Part shown: positions 1 to 6,041 of the stretch, piece after piece | Position numbering within the stretch: the stretch's first letter is position 1 | Layout: every line of letters begins with the position of its first letter | Origin: Anaerolineaceae bacterium | GTDB taxonomy: Bacteria > Chloroflexota > Anaerolineae > Anaerolineales > Anaerolineaceae | NCBI GenBank assembly: GCA_003532515.1 | Contig: DOEX01000056.1 | Span: 1 to 6,041 of the forward strand | Length of the DNA stretch: 6,041 nucleotides | Reading direction: 5' to 3' | Translations under genes and position numbers: made by a program | The notes under the pieces: generated by a model | Database searches by the model: none | Seen by the model: the letters and a program-made list of their open reading frames with translations, nothing else | Told to the model about the DNA's origin: nothing

Positions 1-3000
1 GCTTCCGGATTTTCGGGGAAGAGGTCTGATGCTTTTCCGAAGTAATCCTTTGCGGCATGATAATCTTTTTCCAACAGTTTTACGTCACCCAGCAGCTGCC
101 AGTATTGGGCTGATTTTGGGGAAATTCGCAGGGCATCTTCTAGATGTGCTGCCGCCTCTGGATACTTGCCGGCATCCTGGTACATGGTCGCGGCAAAGGT
201 ATGCCATTCGGGCTCGTCTGACCAGATCTGCAAGGCTTTTTCCATACTCTCGCTGGCAACTTCCGGTTGGTTTCGGTTTGCGAAAGCATCAATGGCGAGA
301 AGAATTGGCTGTTGTGGTGTCTTTTCAAGCAATTCCCGGGCAATGGCAGCACTGTACTGTGGGTCAACATGTAAGTTAAGGATGGCATTCTGGGTCAAAA
401 CCTGTGGATCGTCCTCATAGGCAGTCAAAATTGCATCAATTCGTTCAGGATTGACCAATACAGAGAGAACCTGGGCGGCTTGACGACCGCTGTTGATCAG
501 TTGACTCATCTTGTTTTCATCATCCCAATGACCATTGAAAACAGCCTGACCGATCTTTAGTTCAGACATTAATTGGGAGGGCTTCAGGAAGCGTCCTGCA
601 ACCGCGATTTGTTCTTCCAACAGTTCCGCCTGATTTTGCCCTGTAAATAACTCTGGTGCATGGTGAGTGATATTCAAGAGCATGGCATTATTATGCTGAC
701 GGAAATTATCGCTTATGTAAGCGGCCAGAAGTTTATTGGCGATCGGGTTGATGCGCACTACATTGAGAGCACTGGCAAAGCATTGATTGGCTGTCTGCCA
801 ATCGGAAGCTTCCCAGGCAGCAATTCCACAAGCGAGACATGCCCAAATCCAATCGAAGTGTCGAGCGATATTGAAGGCGGTTTCCTCCTGGTTAATCGCT
901 TCTGCTTCTATTGCAACGCGAGCTTCGTTGAGATGACTTGCAGCATTTTCTGCTTCGTCTGCCTGTTGAGCGAGCAGAGAGCGCACTGCCAGGGTGAAGG
1001 CCGTATCAGTCTGGTCTGCAAGGAAGTGCTCCCAGATCATTGCAACTTTGGGATAATCTTGCTGGATCATCGCGTCAAGGCAAAGCATTTGTACCAAAGG
1101 ATAATTATTCGTTTTTCCCTGGGATTGTGAAGTGAGATAATCGAGGATGCCCTCGAGTTTCTGGTTATCGCGTAATGCTAAAGCAAGTCCTGCCTGAATT
1201 TCGACGAGTTCAAGGCTGGAAGGATCGTTCTTTTGAGCAAGGTCAGCATGCTTTTGGGCGGCGTTGAGATCGCCTGTCACTCTTTCCAACTGGATCGCGC
1301 GCAAGTAAAGCCCGGTGACGGAATAGGCAGGGTAATCACCTGGAGTCTCTATTTGAGACTGATCTACCAGGCATTCGTTTTCAGTGCTGAATTCCAACCC
1401 CTGGACAAGGTTATCAAGCTTTTCCATGGCAGGAAGAAACTGCCTGTTCGCGGTCAGAACGTCACTGAGCAGAATCGGGTAGCAGGGGTGATTGCCTAAC
1501 GAGGCAGATAACTCCTTAGTCAGTTGCAGGGCTGCCGCACCATCACCCAGTCGCAAGATGGAATAAACGAGGTTGCGGGTCTCTTGAAAATCAGGGGAGG
1601 GATTGCCAGAAATCGCTTTCTGAATGATTGCAGAAGCTTCTTCTGTCTGATCGAGATGCAAATAAAGGTTGGCGACATCCACATATTCCTCAGTGGTAAT
1701 TCCTTCGATCGCAAGCATACGGTTGAGAGTGGTCCTGGTCTCTTCGAGGTCATTTAAACGCGCGTATGTACGGGCGAGGGTGAGATAGAGTGTCTTATCC
1801 TCAGGACGGAGGTGGATGGCATCCTTCAAAACCTGGATGGCTTCTTTTTCATTGTTTTGATCGCTCATAAAATCACTGAACCAGAGAACATTGTCCAGGT
1901 TGGCCGGAGCAATTTGCAAGCTGGCTCGGGCTGTGTTGAAAGCCTCGTTGTTTAAACCAGCGTTCAGATAGGCATTGGTGAGTACATGGCGAGTTTCAAG
2001 GTGATCAGGGTTCACCAACATTGCTTCTTGCAGTGAAGCAAGGCTGACATCGTTCAAACCCATGTTTAAAGCTGTTTTTCCGATTTGAAGCTGCAGGTGA
2101 TGATAAGCTCGCGGTGATTTGGCTTGAGGACTATCAAGCAACTTCAGGTAGCTTTCGTAAGCCGATTCATGGTTTCCAATGGCTGCATTTAGGTCAGTTG
2201 CCAGCATTGCCAGGTCAAAATCCTGTTTCAGCTTATCGCGATTGTTTAATAAGGCTTCCAGCAGACTTTCCAATTCCTTCTGGTTGACATCAGGATGTTG
2301 CCTGTTTAATTCCAGCAGGCAGTTTGCATAGGCGAGCAGCGTATCTTCGCGGTGGAGAGAATCCCAGGCAAACTGCAATAATTGTCTGGCGCTTACAGCA
2401 TCGTCCAACGCCAGATAAGTTTGCCCTAAAACCAGGGCTAATTCAGGATTGCTGGCATAATCATCTTCGAGCGGTTCCAGAATATCCCATGCATCATTGG
2501 TGTAGCCTTGTTTCAACAGCGCCCCCGCTAGTAAGATCCGTACCTCAGGATTCTCTTCGTTTAGCGCGAAAGCTTGTTTCAAGGCAGCAATGGCATCTGT
2601 TGTTTGTTCGTTTTCAAGATAAAGCTTACCAAGTGAGCTCAGAATCAGTGGATCCCCGGGAAAAGCCGCTTTGGCTTTTCGAAGTGCCTGGGTAGCATTC
2701 TCGTTTTCACCCAACTCTGTCCAGATTGTGGCCAAGGAAAGCCAGCTGGCTGGTTTTTCAGGAGCGACCTCAGAGGCTTCTTCCAATAATTTAACCGCCC
2801 GACTTTTTTGACCGGAATTGATCAATGCCTTGCAAAGGATCACGAGTGCTTCACCGTCCAACTGATCGTTAGAGAGAAAATTTTCCGTAATCGGTATAGC
2901 GATTTCGGGTTTGCCGGCTTTAATTGCAATCTCCGAATAGGTCAACAAATCTTCACGTTGGGGTTGCGCTGATTGACTGATGAGTTCCTGGTAGATATCC

Positions 3001-4424
3001 AGTGCTTTTTCTTCTTGCCTGGTCTGCAAATAGAGCCTGGCAAGCTCTTGCTTGTTGACTTTATTTTCTGGCTCAAAAACCGATAGCAGTGCCGAAGATT
3101 CGATGGCATCGTCCAGGTTCGCCAGGCGTTGATTGATCCTGGCTGCCAGTTTGATCGTACTCAAATCGTTTGGGTCATCCTGAAGTGCTTTTCGGACAAA
3201 TTCACCGGCTGCTTTGTAACGTTTTTGGTCATAGGAATATTCAGCTGCCTTGAGGTTGTCGCTTTGAAAATCAAAACGCGAAGACTGCGTCGATAAGGTT
3301 TTTCTCTGGAGGGCGTTATCTAAAGCCAGATGGACATTGGTAGATTTCTCGCGTAGTTGCGGATAACGCAGCGCGAAAATGGCGTTGATATTTTCGTCTT
3401 CCACCTGGTTCAGGAGATCGATGGCAAAATCAACCTCGTCCTGGCTGACCAAAAACTCAGCGTACTGATTGCGATAATCGCTGTTATCGGGTTCAAGCTG
3501 TAATACCTGTTCCCAGGTTTTACGTGCTTCTTCGGGTTCAGTCCGCTCAAGCTCCAGAGCCATTTTATGCAGTATTGCAGCCTGGTTTCTGTTGATAGCT
3601 TTGAAGGCAAGTGTAAGTGTCTCACGCGCTTTTCCAGTTTGTCCTGCATACTGATACAAAGTTGCCAGATTCTGATAAATTTCGACAGGATTGCCTTTTT
3701 CTTCAGAAGTATTTTGGATCAGGAGATTGTTTGCAAGCAACTTGATAAAAGATTCAGTAAATGATCCCTGTAATTGGTTCAGAACCTGGATCTGCAGATG
3801 CAAACTGGCACTATCAAGGAATTTTGCGAGTAAGTCGAATTGCTCATTTTCTGCCAGGGGCAACTTTTTGAGCAGCGAAATGATACATTTAGCCATTTCT
3901 ACTGAATCGGTTGCTTTCGTTGTTGTAGCTAATTCCTCTAAAGCCTCTTCAAAATCCGGGCATAGCAATGGCAAATCCGTCAGGCTGGTTGACCAGGCAT
4001 GAAGCCCGGTTTTGCCGTCTGTCAGAAAACCGATTAGTCCTTTCCAACTGGAATTCTTGAGGCGGAACTCCCGCAGGGTCAGTGCGAGCAGGGTGGCATC
4101 TTTTAGCGTGGCTGGTTCCAGACCGGTCATACGGACTGTTTCAAGAGTTTTCGCTGCTTTTTCAAGCAATTCCGGGGGAACAGGGCAAAACAGGTCGCTT
4201 AAATCTTTATCGACCAGGCTTTCATCGAGAAGGAACAAAGAAAGCATGGCAGGGTGCCAGTTTTGAGGGTTAGCATTAGCAAAATCAAGCCACTTGGTTG
4301 GTAGTTCGCGATCGTTTAATTCTCTCCATAAGAGCAAATTTTCGCGATACGCAGCAATCAGTTTCCGGCTGATCTTTGGATTAAAACGTGAAACAAGCTC
4401 TTTAAGCAGCCAATCTATCGCCAT
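1..4424 (-). CDS. Very large tetratricopeptide-repeat protein, C-terminus beyond the window
   Basis: The frame from ATG 4424 stays open to the left edge: 1474 full codons, so the protein is larger still. TPR helix pairs usually form a scaffold for protein binding. Residues 1-240 are helical-looking, without signal peptide, membrane segment or clear TPR. From about 241 (EIYQNLATLYQYAGQTGKAR) TPR-like units run almost to the edge, several at exactly 34 residues with the usual W/L-x2-L-G/A-x2-Y, A-x3-A/F and P pattern. The clearest are residues 559-694 (four in tandem) and 1407-1474 (two). In between, for example 765-1009, they are degenerate but recognisable. About 1010-1330 is helical with weak repeats. 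The protein is rich in Leu, Ala, Glu and Gln and most likely cytoplasmic. It starts 24 bases after the small membrane protein gene with no terminator between, so both are probably under the same sigma54 promoter. The last visible residues (FPENPE) end a TPR unit, so more repeats or another domain may follow. Confidence 0.93.
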   Translation of the reverse strand, partial: MAIDWLLKELVSRFNPKISRKLIAAYRENLLLWRELNDRELPTKWLDFANANPQNWHPAMLSLFLLDESLVDKDLSDLFCPVPPELLEKAAKTLETVRMTGLEPATLKDATLLALTLREFRLKNSSWKGLIGFLTDGKTGLHAWSTSLTDLPLLCPDFEEALEELATTTKATDSVEMAKCIISLLKKLPLAENEQFDLLAKFLDSASLHLQIQVLNQLQGSFTESFIKLLANNLLIQNTSEEKGNPVEIYQNLATLYQYAGQTGKARETLTLAFKAINRNQAAILHKMALELERTEPEEARKTWEQVLQLEPDNSDYRNQYAEFLVSQDEVDFAIDLLNQVEDENINAIFALRYPQLREKSTNVHLALDNALQRKTLSTQSSRFDFQSDNLKAAEYSYDQKRYKAAGEFVRKALQDDPNDLSTIKLAARINQRLANLDDAIESSALLSVFEPENKVNKQELARLYLQTRQEEKALDIYQELISQSAQPQREDLLTYSEIAIKAGKPEIAIPITENFLSNDQLDGEALVILCKALINSGQKSRAVKLLEEASEVAPEKPASWLSLATIWTELGENENATQALRKAKAAFPGDPLILSSLGKLYLENEQTTDAIAALKQAFALNEENPEVRILLAGALLKQGYTNDAWDILEPLEDDYASNPELALVLGQTYLALDDAVSARQLLQFAWDSLHREDTLLAYANCLLELNRQHPDVNQKELESLLEALLNNRDKLKQDFDLAMLATDLNAAIGNHESAYESYLKLLDSPQAKSPRAYHHLQLQIGKTALNMGLNDVSLASLQEAMLVNPDHLETRHVLTNAYLNAGLNNEAFNTARASLQIAPANLDNVLWFSDFMSDQNNEKEAIQVLKDAIHLRPEDKTLYLTLARTYARLNDLEETRTTLNRMLAIEGITTEEYVDVANLYLHLDQTEEASAIIQKAISGNPSPDFQETRNLVYSILRLGDGAAALQLTKELSASLGNHPCYPILLSDVLTANRQFLPAMEKLDNLVQGLEFSTENECLVDQSQIETPGDYPAYSVTGLYLRAIQLERVTGDLNAAQKHADLAQKNDPSSLELVEIQAGLALALRDNQKLEGILDYLTSQSQGKTNNYPLVQMLCLDAMIQQDYPKVAMIWEHFLADQTDTAFTLAVRSLLAQQADEAENAASHLNEARVAIEAEAINQEETAFNIARHFDWIWACLACGIAAWEASDWQTANQCFASALNVVRINPIANKLLAAYISDNFRQHNNAMLLNITHHAPELFTGQNQAELLEEQIAVAGRFLKPSQLMSELKIGQAVFNGHWDDENKMSQLINSGRQAAQVLSVLVNPERIDAILTAYEDDPQVLTQNAILNLHVDPQYSAAIARELLEKTPQQPILLAIDAFANRNQPEVASESMEKALQIWSDEPEWHTFAATMYQDAGKYPEAAAHLEDALRISPKSAQYWQLLGDVKLLEKDYHAAKDYFGKASDLFPENPE
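3..206 (-). repeat. Two canonical TPR units at the left edge
   Basis: Residues 1407-1440 (begins WHTFAATMYQ) and 1441-1474 (begins YWQLLGDVKL, ends FPENPE) are two gap-free 34-residue TPRs. The good match so late in the frame shows that no frameshift has broken the gene, and that the repeat array is still running when the window ends. Confidence 0.85.
2343..2750 (-). repeat. Four tandem 34-residue TPR units inside the large protein
   Basis: Residues 559-592, 593-626, 627-660 and 661-694 align without gaps at a period of 34. They begin ASWLSLATIW, LILSSLGKLY, EVRILLAGAL and ELALVLGQTY; the first three end in P (GDP, ENP, SNP) and the fourth ends in RED. This is the most canonical part of the solenoid. 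The repeats are similar at protein level but not at DNA level, so they are old repeats and not recent duplications. Confidence 0.85.
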
Positions 4425-4430
4425 CTTGCA

Positions 4431-4436
4431 TCCTTT
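4431..4436 (-). promoter_or_regulatory. Ribosome binding site of the TPR gene
   Basis: The minus strand has AAAGGA, then six bases (TGCAAG), then the ATG at 4424. This decides between two nearby ATGs. The other one, at 4431, is in a different frame and overlaps the AAAGGA itself, so it has no usable site. Confidence 0.75.
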
Positions 4437-4448
4437 CGCCCGTCAGAA

Positions 4449-4781
4449 CTATGGCAAGGTTCCGGTATAGGGCTTAACGAAGTAGTACGCTCCCGCGAAT
4501 AAGAGGATACTGAGGAATACGAGGAAAATGCCAATCCCCGTATTGGATTTTGCCAGATCATTCAACGAACCGATAAGTAACGAGGCATTACCAACCAAGC
4601 CAGAGACACCATCAGTGATGCCTTTATCAGCTAATTTGGTGGTCGCATCGGCAATGGTCTGAATATTTCGGTTCATGGCTTGTTTTGCCAGAATGAAAAT
4701 GCTCAAGACCAGGCAAACAATGCCCAGTCCAAACAAAACCACTGATACGATTAAGACAATTTGATTTCCGCTATCAAACAT
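4449..4781 (-). CDS. Small protein with two membrane segments, family not recognised
   Basis: This 110-residue protein has two strong hydrophobic helices, about residues 8-32 and 81-102. Between them is a 48-residue hydrophilic to amphipathic stretch (33-80) with alternating hydrophobic and small polar residues. There is no signal-peptidase site: the first hydrophobic segment looks like a retained anchor. Lys33 and Arg38 right after segment 1 suggest the middle part faces the cytoplasm, with short ends outside; this is inferred from the positive-inside rule. The C-terminal tail is KPYTGTLP. It has one Cys (C23, inside the membrane) and no catalytic motif. The start is fixed by a perfect GGAGG six bases upstream. 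It is the first gene after the predicted sigma54 promoter and is followed after 24 bases by the TPR gene, so the two probably share a transcript. It could be a membrane anchor or sensor for the TPR protein, but nothing in the sequence shows a function. Confidence 0.88.
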   Translation of the reverse strand: MFDSGNQIVLIVSVVLFGLGIVCLVLSIFILAKQAMNRNIQTIADATTKLADKGITDGVSGLVGNASLLIGSLNDLAKSNTGIGIFLVFLSILLFAGAYYFVKPYTGTLP

Positions 4782-4814
4782 AAAAAACCTCCAAACAGAT
4801 TACTGTTGGAGGTT
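4782..4814 (-). terminator. Hairpin plus T run that acts as a possible terminator and hides the downstream ribosome site
   Basis: On the minus strand the arms are AACCTCCAACAG (4814-4803) and CTGTTTGGAGGTT (4798-4786), with loop TAAT and a single bulged T: 12 base pairs. Six T (4787-4782) follow the GGAGG, two in the stem and four as a tail, directly before the ATG at 4781. The layout is that of an intrinsic terminator for the response regulator mRNA, although the tail is short and the stem only moderately GC-rich. The 3' arm carries the Shine-Dalgarno sequence of the next gene, so the same fold would also block its translation. The predicted sigma54 start lies within the 5' arm, so only transcripts from upstream would form the full stem. 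Confidence 0.72.
4788..4792 (-). promoter_or_regulatory. Shine-Dalgarno site of the small membrane protein, paired with CCTCC in a hairpin
   Basis: GGAGG sits six bases upstream of the ATG at 4781, which is an ideal match and spacing. It pairs perfectly with CCTCC at 4812-4808 in the hairpin. If transcription starts at 4807-4806, the CCTCC is not in the RNA. Only a five-pair stem AACAG/CTGTT remains, which leaves GGAGG single-stranded. Confidence 0.8.
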
Positions 4815-4818
4815 AAGA

Positions 4819-4835
4819 TGCAACTCCTATGCCAA
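4819..4835 (-). promoter_or_regulatory. Predicted sigma54 (-24/-12) promoter upstream of the small membrane protein
   Basis: The minus strand reads TTGGCATAGGAGTTGCA. Against the classical sigma54 consensus YTGGCACGRNNNTTGCW, 15 of 17 positions fit, including the invariant GG (4833-4832) and GC (4821-4820) at the required 10-base separation. Only the C and G after TGGCA differ (T and A here). It overlaps the last two sense codons and the stop of the response regulator, and lies 38 bases before the ATG at 4781. The expected start of transcription, 12 bases after the -12 C, is near 4808, probably at the A residues 4807-4806. No convincing sigma70 -35/-10 pair is seen in the same stretch. The regulator encoded immediately upstream is a sigma54 activator, which makes a functional reading likely. 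This is a prediction from sequence only. Confidence 0.78.
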
Positions 4836-6029
4836 GGGTAAGGGCTGCTGGCCGGTTTTTAGAGGTGGAGTGGAAATGTCGAGAGGGAGGTGACCAAGGT
4901 CTATGGCGGCTTCGTCGCATAACAAGACCGCTCTTTCCAGCGCATTACGAAGCTCGCGGATGTTGCCTGGCCAGTTGTAATTTATTAAGGCTTCGATTGC
5001 TTTGGGGGTGACATCAAGGATATTTTTCCCCATGCTCATGTTGAATTGCTGCAAAAAGTAGCCAACCAGGTCAGGAATATCCACTTTTCTTTCCGATAAA
5101 GAAGGCAGATCCAGATCAACGACTTTGAGACGATAGTAGAGGTCTTCACGGAACTCATGTTTCGCGATCATCTCCTGCAGATTGCGGTTAGAAGCTGCCA
5201 CCACCTGGACATCCACATTGATCAATGCTGTTCCACCAACCCGGCGGAAAGAACGTTCTTCCAGTGCCCGCAAGAATTTTGCTTGCAGATCCATGGGCAT
5301 GGATGAAATTTCATCGAGAAAGAGCACGCCATCGTCAGCGATTTCCATTAAACCGTTGCGGCGATGTGTTGCGCCTGTGAAGGAGCCCGCCTCGTGACCG
5401 AATAGTTCCGATTCAAACATGGTCGATTGGATCGCAGGGCAATTAACATCAATGAAAGGTTTGCCAGCCCTGGGTCCGCTTTCATAAATATAGCGAGCCA
5501 GAACTTCCTTGCCTGTTCCTGTTGGACCAGTGATCAGTGAAGAAACTGAGGCTTCTGCAGCTCGTCTCGCTAACTCGATGATCGCTTTCATTTTCGGTGT
5601 CTTGCCGACAATAAATTTATCCAGGTTGGTTTTGCCCCTGAGGTGGTTCAACTCCAGACGCATGGCAACCATTTCCGCCGCGCGTTTGACCGATTTCTCT
5701 AATTCTAATAAATCCAGGGGTTTTTCCATAAAATCCTGGGCACCGTTTTTCATGGCTTCTACCGCCATGCTCACTTCGCCATGAGCTGTTACGATGATCA
5801 CCTGGGGTCTGCGTGGCAGCCGGGCAGTCTCATTTAATAAGTGGGGGCCATAACCATCGGGCAGACGAACATCGAGAATGATGATATCTGTGCCATCCTG
5901 GCTGAGAATTTCCCGGGCTTCTGCCAGGGTGCCGGCTTCTTGTACTTCAAAGCCTTTGGTTCTGAGAAACTCAGAAACCACCATGCGGGCGGTCTCTTCA
6001 TCATCAACAACTAAAATAGATGCAGCCAT
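4827..6029 (-). CDS. Sigma54-dependent response regulator (receiver plus AAA+), lacking a DNA-binding domain
   Basis: This is an NtrC-family two-component regulator: phosphorylation of the receiver should switch on an ATPase that remodels sigma54 RNA polymerase. Residues 1-120 form the receiver, with acidic pocket D9-D10, phospho-acceptor D53 in ILDVRLPDG, T81 and K103 in MEKP. Residues about 139-370 form the AAA+ domain: Walker A GPTGTGKE (168-175), sigma54-contact loop GSFTGA (215-220), Walker B GVLFLDE (234-240), arginine-finger region FREDLYYRL (293-301) and sensor-2 region WPGNIRELRN (353-362). The usual loop is GAFTGA; here Ala is Ser. The protein ends about 30 residues after sensor 2 in a proline-rich tail, so the Fis-type helix-turn-helix that normally follows is absent; family members usually run to about 440-480 residues. 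The start at 6029 has AGAAGGGA upstream at good spacing and begins directly with the receiver's first strand. No kinase gene is in the window. I am confident of the family; the exact signal is unknown. Confidence 0.97.
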   Translation of the reverse strand: MAASILVVDDEETARMVVSEFLRTKGFEVQEAGTLAEAREILSQDGTDIIILDVRLPDGYGPHLLNETARLPRRPQVIIVTAHGEVSMAVEAMKNGAQDFMEKPLDLLELEKSVKRAAEMVAMRLELNHLRGKTNLDKFIVGKTPKMKAIIELARRAAEASVSSLITGPTGTGKEVLARYIYESGPRAGKPFIDVNCPAIQSTMFESELFGHEAGSFTGATHRRNGLMEIADDGVLFLDEISSMPMDLQAKFLRALEERSFRRVGGTALINVDVQVVAASNRNLQEMIAKHEFREDLYYRLKVVDLDLPSLSERKVDIPDLVGYFLQQFNMSMGKNILDVTPKAIEALINYNWPGNIRELRNALERAVLLCDEAAIDLGHLPLDISTPPLKTGQQPLPLA

Positions 6030-6033
6030 AAAA

Positions 6034-6041
6034 TCCCTTCT
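6034..6041 (-). promoter_or_regulatory. Ribosome binding site of the response regulator
   Basis: On the minus strand AGAAGGGA is followed by four T and then the ATG at 6029. It is a moderate Shine-Dalgarno match and supports this start. The window ends here, so the promoter of the regulator cannot be seen. Confidence 0.6.

Noticed and set aside
140..3649. Minus-strand frames 388-140, 1753-1520 and 3649-3410
   Set aside because: All are in one other frame of the same strand as the TPR gene and have no TPR or other recognisable pattern, whereas the main frame reads as TPR throughout. No frameshift between them is needed.
327..4176. Similar DNA words at about 327-341 and 4163-4176 (both contain CAAGCAATTCC)
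   Set aside because: Both encode a Glu-Leu-Leu-Glu-Lys helix piece in the TPR protein. The match is short and does not extend, so it is not a mobile or recombination repeat.
29..4273. Many plus-strand open frames of 60-156 codons across this region, such as 660-1130 and 3691-4002
   Set aside because: They lie opposite the continuous TPR frame, show no domain-like sequence or ribosome sites, and are the expected antisense shadows of a long gene with few stops.
4425..4431. Alternative ATG at 4431 for the TPR gene
   Set aside because: It is out of frame with the TPR reading and overlaps the AAAGGA site; the ATG at 4424 has the right spacing.
4783..4830. Possible sigma70 promoter using TTGCAT and TAATCT before the small membrane protein
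   Set aside because: Only about half the positions of each box match and the spacing is short, while the sigma54 fit in the same place is far better.
4829..5784. Plus-strand frames opposite the response regulator (4829-5011, 5182-5397, 5509-5784)
   Set aside because: They are antisense to well-conserved receiver and AAA+ motifs and have no features of their own.
1..6041. tRNA, rRNA, CRISPR array, insertion sequence or attachment site
   Set aside because: No cloverleaf, no regularly spaced direct repeats, no terminal inverted repeats and no transposase-like frame was seen; nearly all bases are used by the three genes.

Overview
The window holds three genes, all on the minus strand and packed head to tail. 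Read in the direction of transcription from position 6041 down to 1, they are: (1) a complete 400-residue sigma54-type response regulator (6029-4827) with a receiver domain and an AAA+ activator domain but no C-terminal DNA-binding domain; (2) a 110-residue protein with two membrane segments and no recognised family (4781-4449); (3) a very large tetratricopeptide-repeat (TPR) protein that starts at 4424 and stays open to the left edge, giving 1474 codons without a stop. Essentially every other open frame is a shadow of these three.

The organism cannot be fixed from the sequence. Base composition is moderate, the genes are bacterial with Shine-Dalgarno sites, and the combination of a sigma54 activator, a short orphan membrane protein and a giant TPR protein would fit an environmental bacterium. 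Chloroflexota (Anaerolineae-like) is my weak guess, with nothing diagnostic behind it.

The most interesting part is the 45-base gap between the regulator and the small membrane protein, together with the last codons of the regulator. A near-consensus sigma54 promoter (-24/-12 type, 4835-4819) overlaps the regulator's stop codon and points at the small membrane protein gene. Just downstream, a 12-bp hairpin (4814-4786) followed by a T run buries the Shine-Dalgarno sequence of that gene against a matching CCTCC. The predicted sigma54 start point (about 4808-4806) falls inside the 5' arm of this hairpin. A transcript from the sigma54 promoter would therefore lack most of the blocking strand and have an open ribosome site. 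A transcript reading through from the regulator would carry the whole hairpin and be terminated or poorly translated.

Read together, this looks like a self-contained control unit: a response regulator without DNA-binding domain activates a sigma54 promoter at its own 3' end. That promoter drives a small membrane protein and, 24 bases later with no terminator between, the giant TPR scaffold. The target function of the membrane and TPR proteins is unknown. The partner histidine kinase and the end of the TPR gene lie outside the window.
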